Below are positions 20,929 to 29,595 of a stretch of DNA of 64,000 bases, piece by piece. A model generated the notes under the pieces. It did not search any database. It saw only the letters and a program-made list of their open reading frames with translations, and had not been told where the DNA came from. Within the stretch, counting starts at the first letter, position 1, and the number at the start of each line of letters is the position of its first letter. This DNA comes from Larix kaempferi (taxonomy: Eukaryota; Streptophyta; Pinopsida; Pinales; Pinaceae). A program made the position numbers and the translations under genes. The DNA is taken from contig BSBM01000372.1 in assembly GCA_027924585.1 (NCBI GenBank), positions 38,554,501-38,618,500 on the forward strand. Direction: 5' to 3'.

Positions 20929-22552
20929 TGTAACGTCTCCACCCATCATACTAGTGCGATGGAGAGAACGTTATACTGAAGCTAGGGAATCTAGCCCCAT
21001 GAACTTTTAAATAAGCATTCACATAATATAAAAGAACATATGGAAATGTATAATTATAAGAAAACACAGCATAAGTAATTAGAATAACACATCCATCATA
21101 CATTCACAATATTCATCAAATAAATAATTGCAAAGTTAACACAAGAGAGTACTTATCTTATAACAAAGTAGTACCAAGCAACTGGCTATGCAACTGCAAT
21201 GTTCCAACCAACCATAGGCTAGTTGTGCTTATCAACCTCTTGATACAGCTGCCACCCCTGAGCTGGGCATGATTTCTACAAGGAACCAGGGAACAGTAGA
21301 CTCACACATAGCCAAGCATACACCAAAATGGGCCAAGCCAATCTACAATTGGGTTTATCAGGCTGCTAGGAAATGGAAAGGAAGAATTGCTAAGCTAGTG
21401 AGCTCAACCACAGAGCTATGGATACCTCTACAAGATCTATTTAGCTAGGCACCCACAATGCCTACACACCCCACTCAAGGAAGTATTCCCTTCACCAATT
21501 CACAGTTCCTCAGGCCATACCTTCCAATTCTAGAGTGTCCCAGGTGTGCATAGAAGAGTAGCCAGCCCTCTTGATCTTCTTGAGAGGTTATTCTCCCCAC
21601 TAGGTTTATCAAGCCAATTCTGTCCACTACCACTCCAAATATTTTGCTCACAGGTTGAAACCAGAATAGGGATGCACATAACAGCAGAAGTATAAGTGCT
21701 GGGCATGGAGAAATGTTTTTACAGTGAGATTCCCAAAGATGGGGTTTTCATTAGCTTCAGAAAAATGTGGGAAACCCAAAAACGAAACTGGAAGATGGGG
21801 AACAACCCTGGGAAGCCAAGTGCATTTTCAGAAAAAACGTCCATGGACATTATGGGACAAAAACAACCTCCATAACAGTCCCAAATCGTGGTCCTCCTCT
21901 CCTAGCTATTGTACAATGCAAAAGCGAGCTCTCAGGCATGGAAAATGTAGGGAAAATGGTGAAAAACATGATGGGGAAAGCCCAGCTAGCTCAGACTGCA
22001 TGAGAGGGCAAAGGCGATGGGTTTAGAATGGCTTTGGGCACCATTTTGTGGGTGTTTTCTTGCCCAAGGAGACAAAATACGATTTCCTAGGTTGATGGCT
22101 TGCCCATACACGAAATTGGCTGCCATACCTCTTCATTCCCAAGGCATTAACTACCTCAACCAATTTCTGGAAGAATTAAATGATTGGGTGCATAACCCAA
22201 AATGGGTAGTTGGTGGTTTATGGGTTTTCTCATTGACACATGGATTAACACCATTCGCTCAAGGGTTTGAATAAGTTCCCTCCCTATTCCTTGTAGAATA
22301 ATGCCCCCATCTCTTTGTTGCATTGCATATCTAGTTGTGGGTTTTTCATTAAAATTCGTATTTACATGATGTCTTAATCTACATTGTGCCTATCTAGCAC
22401 AAGAACCATATACATATATTTTTTAATTGCTGATACATAAAACACTAAATCAATGGTGGGGCCTTGGCCTTGAGCTCCTCACCATGGTTAAATAACAATA
22501 TTTACATCATTTACGATTTAATGAAAAAGGGGGTCAAAATGGGGACGTGACA
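20929..22552 (-). repeat. 5' LTR of element B (minus-strand sense)
   Basis: Full-length partner of 13260-14883, with the same length (1624 bp) and ends (TGTAACGTCTCC ... GACGTGACA on the plus strand). Differences cluster in the first 120 bp, where I count about seven. Confidence 0.93.
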
Positions 22553-23304
22553 GGTGTTGTGTGATTGAGTGGAACAATGTTGTGTGTGATTACATTTACC
22601 TATTTTCTCTAGAAGAATGTCTGAATATTTCCTTGCATTCTGTTATGTGAAGACTTTTGTATGCATTTTCCATCAGGAGAATATGGGGATGATATGTTAA
22701 GTCTGCATGAATAGATGAATGGTTAATACTTAACTTTACTTCTGAAATCAGTGAATCAGTTATTTGCTCAAGTGTTAAGAGACTGCTTAAGTACTCTTCT
22801 ATGTGTAGCAAACAAATGAATGATAAGTGATTTGCATCTGTGGTAGATGATTAAATTGTAAACATTCTAAGTGTATGAATGAATGTTAGAATAATAGTCA
22901 TTTCGGTGCATGAATGAGTGGATGAGTGATACTCAGTCTAGCACCTTAAACGTTTCCGTGTGCTCCAAGTATAAAGTTGAATTGGATTGTTTGTAGTCTC
23001 AGTAGAAGTCCTATGGTAGAAGGACTTAGTGGTGCGGACCGCGGCGTTGTCCATTGCTGCGTAGTCTCACCTCGCAGCGCATACTCCCTGTTGCACTGCG
23101 TAGTACGTCTATCCAAACAACTCATCACATACTGTGGAAGCCTGATTCCGCAGTACCCCATAGATACACCTTGGTTGAGACCTCAACCTGCTCGCAGGTT
23201 ATTGCCGAAAGGGCCCGTGCAAAGGGGTTTTGTTGGTCAAAGGGAAACCATGAAGAACCTGGGTCTTATTGAAAACCTCTAGGTCAGCATCAGTCAACCC
23301 AACA
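22553..23304 (+). repeat. 3' LTR of element A, right part
   Basis: It continues the LTR of A after the element B insertion and matches about 1282-2032 of the 5' LTR, ending CAACCCAACA. Small ORFs here (for example 22977-23282) mirror those in the 5' LTR and are not genes. Confidence 0.88.
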
Positions 23305-23977
23305 AGAGAAGGGCCTCTTTAGTAGTAGTTCAATAAAACGTAAATTAAAGCAATAAAACAATATGAAATTTAACCTAGCATGAGCATTGACAGAAATAAA
23401 AAGACATGACAATATGATAAAGATTTTCTTTTGTATTAAATTTACCTCAAGTGTTGAGGTTGGTTGAGCTCTCGTAGTGGTCCAGGAGGGATACTTCCGT
23501 GCTCCAATGGGTTCCTTCTCCTTCTCCAAAGTGTTTGAATAATGGGCCAAAAGGGGCACTCAGATGGGAAAAACTAGCTCAAATGGTAAGCTAGGGTTTC
23601 AAGAGTGATTTTGGCAGAGTGAGGATAAAGAAGATTGTGGATATGGAATGGGGAGCCTCCATCACTTATTTATAGGTTTTTTAGTGGTGGTGTTGACCCA
23701 TGGTTTTGGGCACCCTATGGTTTAGGTCAATTGTATAGGGTTTTTGCTTCTTTTTTCCCTCTTTTTTCTCTTTTTTCTCTTTTTTATTCCCTTTTTAGAG
23801 GGTTTTTGCTATTTTTGGAGGAAATTTAAATTATTTTGGGGGAAAAAGGGGGGTTTTGTCCTTTTGGAGGCTTTTTAATGGTTTTTTAAGGTTTTGGAGG
23901 CAAATAAGGTAGGAAATATAGACAAATGAGTCATGTTATGAGGGAGATGAGATGGTGAGCACTTTTTGGGTGTTAAC
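23305..23977 (-). repeat. LTR-like relic next to element A
   Basis: On the minus strand this begins TGTTAACACCC and has a TATA box (23667-23674, ACCTATAAATAAG) about 300 bp in, as in a plant LTR. Its far end is cut by element A and no partner is found, so the call is tentative. No coding is present. Confidence 0.35.
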
Positions 23978-24440
23978 AGTCATATTATTTCAACAAAACC
24001 CTGATACAATATCTACGCAAAACCAGATCTCACCAATATCTCTTGATCTCAACTATAGACTCAAAGACGCACACATCCAACATTTAAGGATTTGTACCAA
24101 GATGATCCAACACTTACAACTTATGTCTATAAATAGGCTTTTGCCTTTACAATGCTTGTCCACTTACTAACATCTTCCTAATTGACACTTTGAGCAAATG
24201 ACCCAAAATCTAACTGACGCAGTCCAAATGACCCAAAAACCCACCTACTGTGGTACAATTAACCCAAAATTACATATCATATGGTCCAATGACCCAAAAA
24301 ACCGCATTCTGCGGTACAATCGATTTAAAAATGCATAAATAATCTTCTTTACGCCCAGGTTTCCACCTTCCGTGACATCTTCTGATGTGTCGTAGCATCG
24401 GCGATGCTGCGACACTACCTTACCAAACCGCCTACCAACA
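23978..24440. other. Unassigned non-coding stretch with ATGACCCAAAA motif and a palindrome
   Basis: No gene. ATGACCCAAAA-like words recur at about 24198-24298 in a loose 50-bp rhythm. A plus-strand TATA-like word (CTATAAATAGG) lies near 24130. A near-perfect inverted repeat is at 24387-24415. It could be LTR debris of the neighbouring Copia fragment. Confidence 0.4.
24387..24415. repeat. 14-bp inverted repeat with one-base loop
   Basis: Arms GTGTCGTAGCATCG (24387-24400) and CGATGCTGCGACAC (24402-24415) pair at 13 of 14 positions. A related arm pair, TGTCGCA/TGCGACA, sits at 29306-29327 just before the 3' LTR of element G. Confidence 0.75.
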
Positions 24441-25468
24441 CTTTGTGTGTTAAAAATCAGAAATATATAGGTCCCAATAACCTAGCATGGTCACCCTTTT
24501 ACATACTGTCTTGTCCATAAAACAAGGAAACAAGGAAAATTTCATGGGAACAACCTCCCCTCAAACATGGAGATGAACAAAATTGAAGAATTGCTGATCA
24601 ATCCTTCAATCCACCACATGTTAATCCATCCCAAGTAGTGATCTAAGATGGCTGAAATTCTTCTCTGAAAAAGATTTGGTTAAGGTGTCTGTAATTTGCT
24701 CAGATGATGGGCAATATTGCAGATCAATGATGTGATAATGCACTAGACTCCTGATGTAGTTCATATGAATCTCAATATGCTTGGTTCTCTTTCTCTGTAG
24801 TGGATCAATTGAGATCCTTATAACAGTTTGATTGTCACAAAGGATGACTGTGGAAGTGCTAAGGAAATCCCAAACTTTGGAAGTATACCCTGCAACCACA
24901 CACACTGAGTTGAAACATTCATTGCTCCTCTGTACTCGGCCTTTGCGGAAGAGAGTGCAATTGAAATTTTTTTCTTACTTGAATAGAAAATAGGTTGTCC
25001 TCCAAGCATGAAAAAATTTTGGAAGTAGAATTCTGATCTAGGTTACCACCAATCCAATCTGAATTATTAAATCCAAGCATATCTAGGATATAATTTGGAA
25101 CATTGTGAATCCCATCAGACTTGGTGCCTTGCACATAATGAAAGATTATTTTTTCATCCCTCCAATGAAGCTCATGTGGCTGATCCATGTATCTTGAAGC
25201 CCCACTCACAACATAAGAAATATCAGTCGGTTATGACTCAAGTACAACAAGATTCCAACTCCCTCTATAGGGTGTTGTCCACCAATGGTGTAGAATCGAC
25301 TTCTTCAAGTATTACCCCTGAAAGTAAGGGAGTCTTTGTACACTTACATTCATCCATCTTGAAATTATTTAGCAGGTCTGAAGCATATTTTGAATGAGAT
25401 ACCTTAATTCCAAACTTGGATTGTGAAATATCAAGCCCCAAAAATAGCTTAATTATTCCCAAGTCAAT
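24441..25468 (-). pseudogene. Copia fragment F1: end of RT, RNase H and 3' trailer
   Basis: Minus-strand Ty1/Copia pol debris. RT end: LFLGLDISQSKFGIKVSH and the ILLSG/TPL region (25265-25462). RNase H follows in broken frames: SDWIGGNLDQNSTSK, SSAKAEYRGAMN, VILCDNQTVIRIS, then KHIEIHMNYIRSLV and SSEQITDTLTKSF. It stops at 24621. 24441-24680 is nearly repeated at 26029-26270, so F1 and F2 are members of one family. No LTR can be paired with it. Confidence 0.8.
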
Positions 25469-26007
25469 CCAAATATATAATTACATCATATATTTGAAGG
25501 CCAAAGAATGCATTTGAAATCCTCACAAAAGCAGGCTTACTAAAAAGATGAAAAAGCCCCCATAGGTGTAAGAAGTGCTTTACAAATCACCTCTAATGCT
25601 CATGATTTGGTAAGAGAGGACTTGAGTGGTGATGTAGGATGGAAAATCATGCTAAGTACAAAATATAGAAAGAGGAAACCTCATGGAGGATGAGTTGGCC
25701 AAAAATATGCTAAAGCAAGTCAACTAGCTTTCAACTTTTCACCAAAATCAGTAAAAAGCAGTCAAAAGTAGGAGAGTGCCCTTATATTCTAGGAATGGAA
25801 TAAAATCAGACATAATCACAACAAATCTTAGGATATCTTATCCAGAATATCCATAAGTTCTCCCGAGTGACTTAGGATGGCTTGTGGTCCACACAATGGC
25901 TAATTTATGGCCAATTACCTAGTCAACACCTAGGAATTAATAAAAAAATACTAATGATTGTATCCTAATTATGAAATGGATATGGATGGGTTTTAAATAA
26001 TTCAACA
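25469..26007 (-). repeat. Probable 3' LTR of Copia fragment F2
   Basis: On the minus strand it starts TGTTGAATTATTTAAAACCC directly after a C6 run on the plus strand (the polypurine tract), as expected for a 3' LTR. Its far end is uncertain; I place it where homology of F1 to F2 stops. No partner LTR is in the window and there is no coding. Confidence 0.5.
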
Positions 26008-26014
26008 CCCCCCG
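26008..26014 (-). promoter_or_regulatory. Polypurine tract of F2
   Basis: The minus strand reads CGGGGGG immediately before the LTR start TGTTGAAT. Short but well placed. Confidence 0.55.
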
Positions 26015-26358
26015 TTAAGTCTGACTTTGTGTGCTAAAAATCAGAAATATATAGGGCCCAACAACTTGGCATGGTCACCCTTTTACATACTGCCTTGTCC
26101 ACAAAACATGGAAACAAGGAAAACTTAATGGGAAAAACCTCCCCTCAAACATGGACATGAAAAAAATTGAAGAATTGCTGATCAATCATTCAATCCACCA
26201 CATGTTCATCCATCCCAAGCAGTGATCTAATATGGCTGGAATTATTCTCTGAAAAAGATTTGGTGAAGATGTTTACAACATATGAGAAAATTGGAGATCA
26301 ATGATGTGATAATGCACCAGACTCCTGATGTAGTGCATATGAATATCAATATGCTTGG
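26015..26358 (-). other. 3' trailer of Copia fragment F2, left of element G
   Basis: It matches the F1 trailer and the end of RNase H (24441-24790) and is cut at TTCTC by element G. The coding resumes at 29596. Confidence 0.75.
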
Positions 26359-26363
26359 TTCTC

Positions 26364-26580
26364 TGTAACGAATATAATTAGATAATAATTAATAGTCATT
26401 AGTAAAATTAATTAAAAGGCATGAACTTTCATATCAAGTTCCCAAGCCATAGTTAAGGCGAGACATCATTGTAATCTTTTATCTATCCTATCATCAATTT
26501 ATATATCATTTATGATGGCTAATTTGATTTACCAAGTCTTTTGGTAATTTAATTGTGTGAGGGAATAGATATTCACCTCA
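26364..26580 (+). repeat. 5' LTR of element G
   Basis: TGTAACGAATATAATTAG ... ATTCACCTCA, matching 29373-29590 with a handful of differences. The TG...CA ends and the flanking duplication fix the borders. Confidence 0.93.
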
Positions 26581-26582
26581 TT

Positions 26583-26596
26583 TGGTATTAGAGCCC
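26583..26596 (+). promoter_or_regulatory. Primer-binding site of element G
   Basis: TGGTATTAGAGCCC starts two bases after the LTR. It equals the initiator-Met primer site except for one C-to-T change. Confidence 0.85.
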
Positions 26597-26669
26597 CTTC
26601 TTGGTCATCTTCGATACTGGATTTTGGCTAAGAATTCATGCTTTGTATGATTGTTTCAAAAGTTCTCTG

Positions 26670-27690
26670 ATTTTTGAGGTCCTTAAACTTAACCGTCACT
26701 CATTCACTCACACACCCTGACACTGCACCCACGCTACACACACATTCCTATCTAGCATTTCTCTCGCCTACTCCACATTCCGCACACCTCCCTATGTACC
26801 CCTCCCTTTCTTATGTTCCCCCTGTGCTCCTCCAATGCCACTCCACCTCCACCCCCTTCGCAACTCTCTCCACTCCCCATTTTTCCCACGAATCCCCTTC
26901 CTCCCTCTCGTGCACCTTCCTTCAATCACCACCACCTCTCGCACACCTCCCTTCCACCACCACTTCTTGCGCCTGCACCACCACTCTCTCCACCCTCTCC
27001 CTCCACCCTTCTACCTAGTGCCTCCTTCCCTCCTTGCCGCATCCACCCAACACTCCTACTTTCATCGGCGCCTGCACTCCCCATTCCATTTATCCACACA
27101 TAGCTCCCTCTGCACTTCATTGCACACCATGTTCGGCTTCTACACCCCTACGTGCCTCTGTGATGTCCTCCCTTCACGGCCTGGTCAACAACCTCCCAGA
27201 TGCTCCATGCCAGCTCCCGCACACTCCGCTGCCAGCTCCTGCGGCCACCACCCTGGTTGTCCTCCCTTCCCACTCTTGACCACCTCTGTTGCTTCTCCTC
27301 TTCCCACCGTCACCCTCCACCCTTCAACAATTCCACCTTCGTCGACCTCACACTCCACCCTGCACCATATTCTTGTTTGCGCTACCTCCTTACCCCTACA
27401 CCCCCGCTCTACAACACCTTCCTTCTCCGTGCTTCCTACTCCCTTCCTTAGCTATTTCCCGCTCATCCCTCCCTGTGCGTGCCCTGCTTGTGCGCCCTGC
27501 CAGGCCAATCGCACTCCCTCCCCTCTCAACGAACTATAGTTTGCATCCATATCCCCCACCACCTCCATTCCCATGATCCACGCACTGAACTCATCACTTG
27601 CCTCCACATCGACCAGTCATCTCCACCCCGACTTTCCATTCCCGCCGTTTCTCACACCACCGTTTTCAAAATCCTAACCCATCTATTTTA
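26670..27690 (+). repeat. G-poor, C-rich kilobase in element G
   Basis: About 1 kb with very few G on the plus strand. All three plus frames are long and open (26674-27018, 26813-27103, 26835-27539, 27289-27576 and others), with products made mainly of Pro, Ser, Thr, His and Leu. The openness follows from composition, so I do not call a protein, although a Pro-rich product from 26835-27539 (234 codons) cannot be excluded. An AT-rich ATT-repeat stretch follows at 27690-27880. Confidence 0.75.
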
Positions 27691-27880
27691 AATATTATAA
27701 TAATTTTTATTTAATAATTATTATTATAATTTAAAATCCTAGCTCCCTGCCATCTCAAACAAGTTTATAGTAATAATAGTATGATTAACAAAATATTATT
27801 ATTATTATTATTTTTAACAGTAATAATTATTTTGTGTATTAATTATAATTATTATTTAATAATTGTTTCACAATTATTAA

Positions 27881-28344
27881 TTACAAAAAAAAGGAGAAGA
27901 AATATCGAAAGAAGACAAGAAATAGTCAAAGGAAAACAAAATCCAAAAAAAAGGGGATTTTTCCAAAGGAAACACATCATGGATTATTACACCTTTCTTG
28001 TGCCTCCCCATTGTTGAAGAAGAAGAACACAAAATTGAAGAAAGACAAAGCCAAAGAAGAAATCAAAGAAAACGATCTATCACTAAACAAGTAAAAAACG
28101 AGTCATATCAAAGAAGAAGTCAAAGGAATACCTCTTCGTCAAAAGAAGTTGAGGTTATCTGACGTAAAAAAAGTCAAGTCAAAGGAAGACTCGTCAAGAA
28201 GTCAAAGACAAAGGAACGACCCTTCTAGTATCGAAGAAGTTAGAAACCATGGAAGCCGATTTGTGACTATAAATAGCGAAAGTCGAAGGCCAGTTAAAGC
28301 GTTATCGAAAAGAAAACAAAGATTTATGCGACAGGAATACAAAA
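27881..28344 (+). other. Purine-rich stretch upstream of the element G ORF
   Basis: Dense AAGAAG and GAAGAA words, the opposite strand bias to the preceding kilobase. A 70-codon Lys/Arg/Ser-rich ORF (28149-28361) overlaps the next ORF in another frame and may be its N-terminus after a frameshift. There is no other recognisable feature. Confidence 0.5.
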
Positions 28345-29286
28345 TTGGAAGTAATAAATAAAATACATAATATAGAAGAAAAGTATAAGGAACAAAAAAT
28401 TTCCGACCAAAAAAATCATATAGAAAAAATGTCTGCTCAAATTGAGGAATTAAAAGACGAAAGTGATCTCAATCAGAGATTAAAAAATCAAGATACAAAG
28501 AAAGAAATAAATGATTACGAAGCATAAATAATACGCTTGAACAAAATCGTTAGTGACAAGGATGAAGAACTAATGCAGATATGACATAAATTAGAAAGTC
28601 AAGAATCATAGGTTGGCCAATGTCGACAACAGATAAAAGTTATTCAACAACAAAATGACGACTCTAAAAAGGCACACAAGTTGGAGATCGCTAAGAGTAA
28701 TACAACATTATCCAACAATTCAAAAGAAATATTCAGATTAAATAACCATAATAAGACGCTAGTCACAAAAATTAAGAAGTTGAAAAATAGTCGGAAAGCA
28801 GAATGCTCTACTGAAGACATTAAAGGAAAACTTCTAAACAAGCAGGAAGAACATAGTTGCATTAGAAATCATAATGAAGATCTCAAGGAACAACTTAAGA
28901 AGTCTGAAGATGATAGAAAATCACAAGTAGAATTGATTAAGAAGTTTCAAAATGATAACATGCAGTTAAAAAAAAAGTTGGAAAATATACAGAATGAAAC
29001 CTTAAAACCTCAAGGGATGATAATACAACTTCCAGCTCAGATGAATGCTCAAAATATGACACTCGTAAAAGAAAATGGCATTGTGAAAATTCTTTATCAA
29101 CACCCCAACCATGAAAACCGATATTCTAAAAAGTGGGAACTGTCGAAACATAATGAGACTAATATGAACAAATCTCCTGATGACATATCAATATGGAATC
29201 CCAACAGTCCACAACAAATCAATTTGGTATGGATTGATCCATCCACATATCAGAAGTTATGCTCTACACTAAGAAGTTCATATTGA
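28345..29286 (+). pseudogene. Element G coiled-coil ORF, unknown function
   Basis: One frame of about 313 codons, broken by TAA 28525, TGA 28582 and TAG 28609; the rest (from 28612) is open. The product is almost all Lys/Glu/Gln/Asn/Leu heptads, predicted coiled coil, followed by a non-coiled C-terminal 70 residues (starting near PQGMIIQLPAQMNAQN and ending ...STYQKLCSTLRSSY). There is no zinc knuckle or capsid signature. All three stops could come from CAA, CGA and CAG by C-to-T change. No family is recognised. The position matches where gag would lie. Confidence 0.6.
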
Positions 29287-29372
29287 CATGTCTCGTCGCC
29301 TACGGTGTCGCAAGGAACGATGCGACAACATTATAAGGATTTGAGGAAAAAGATTTTCTAAGAGAGTGGCAA

Positions 29373-29590
29373 TGTAACGAATATAAATTAGATAATAATT
29401 AATAGTCATTAGTAAAATTAATTACAAGGAATGACCTTTCATATCAAGTGCCCAAGCCATATTTAAGGTAGGACATCATTGTAATCTCTTATCTATCCTA
29501 TCATCAATTTATATATCATTTATTATGGCTTATTTGATTTACCAGGTCTTTTGGTAATTTAATTGTGTGAGCAAATAGATATTCACCTCA
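29373..29590 (+). repeat. 3' LTR of element G
   Basis: Partner of 26364-26580, ending ATTCACCTCA before the TTCTC duplication. The purine-rich AAGAGAGTGGCAA directly before it is the likely polypurine tract. Confidence 0.93.
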
Positions 29591-29595
29591 TTCTC

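Larger units (their letters stand above)
13260..22552 (-). mobile_element. Element B: Ty3/Gypsy chromovirus, inserted in the 3' LTR of A
   Basis: Two LTRs of 1624 bp flank gag, protease, RT, RNase H, and integrase with a chromodomain, all on the minus strand. Flanks TATGT (13255-13259) and GGTGT (22553-22557) look like a decayed TGTGT duplication; the uninterrupted 5' LTR of A reads TTGTGTTGTG there. The Met-type primer site and chromodomain suggest a Tekay/Del-like chromovirus. At least eight in-frame stops make it inactive. The LTRs differ at only a few percent of positions by eye, fewer than those of A, as expected for the younger, nested element. Confidence 0.93.
581..23304 (+). mobile_element. 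Element A: long non-chromovirus Ty3/Gypsy retrotransposon, interrupted by element B
   Basis: Direct repeats at 581-2032 and at 12561-13259 plus 22553-23304 flank an internal region that codes on the plus strand in the order leader ORF, gag, protease, two capsid-like modules, RT, RNase H, integrase and an accessory ORF. The 9.3-kb insertion 13260-22552 (element B) splits the 3' LTR. Without it the element is about 13.4 kb. There is no chromodomain after the integrase, which places it outside the chromoviruses; the RT motif FDDWTVFG is consistent with that. It carries more than 20 nonsense codons and at least two frameshifts, so it is inactive. No target-site duplication is recognisable, because the left end is not preserved. 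Confidence 0.88.
26364..29590 (+). mobile_element. Element G: pol-less (non-autonomous) LTR retrotransposon
   Basis: A 3227-bp unit with LTRs of 217 and 218 bp, a Met-type primer site, and a perfect 5-bp duplication TTCTC at 26359-26363 and 29591-29595. No gag, RT, RNase H or integrase motif is visible. The interior holds a G-poor C-rich kilobase, an AT-rich stretch, a purine-rich stretch and a coiled-coil ORF. It must depend on another element's enzymes. It lies inside Copia fragment F2, in the RNase H region. Confidence 0.93.

Noticed and set aside
23978-24440. Solo LTR with ends at 23971 and 24441
   Set aside because: TG and CA ends can be picked, but the flanking five bases (TTGGG and CTTTG) do not match and there is no second copy.
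26835-27539. A 234-codon Pro/Ser/His-rich protein gene
   Set aside because: All three plus frames are open because the segment is almost free of G; no motif or conserved start.
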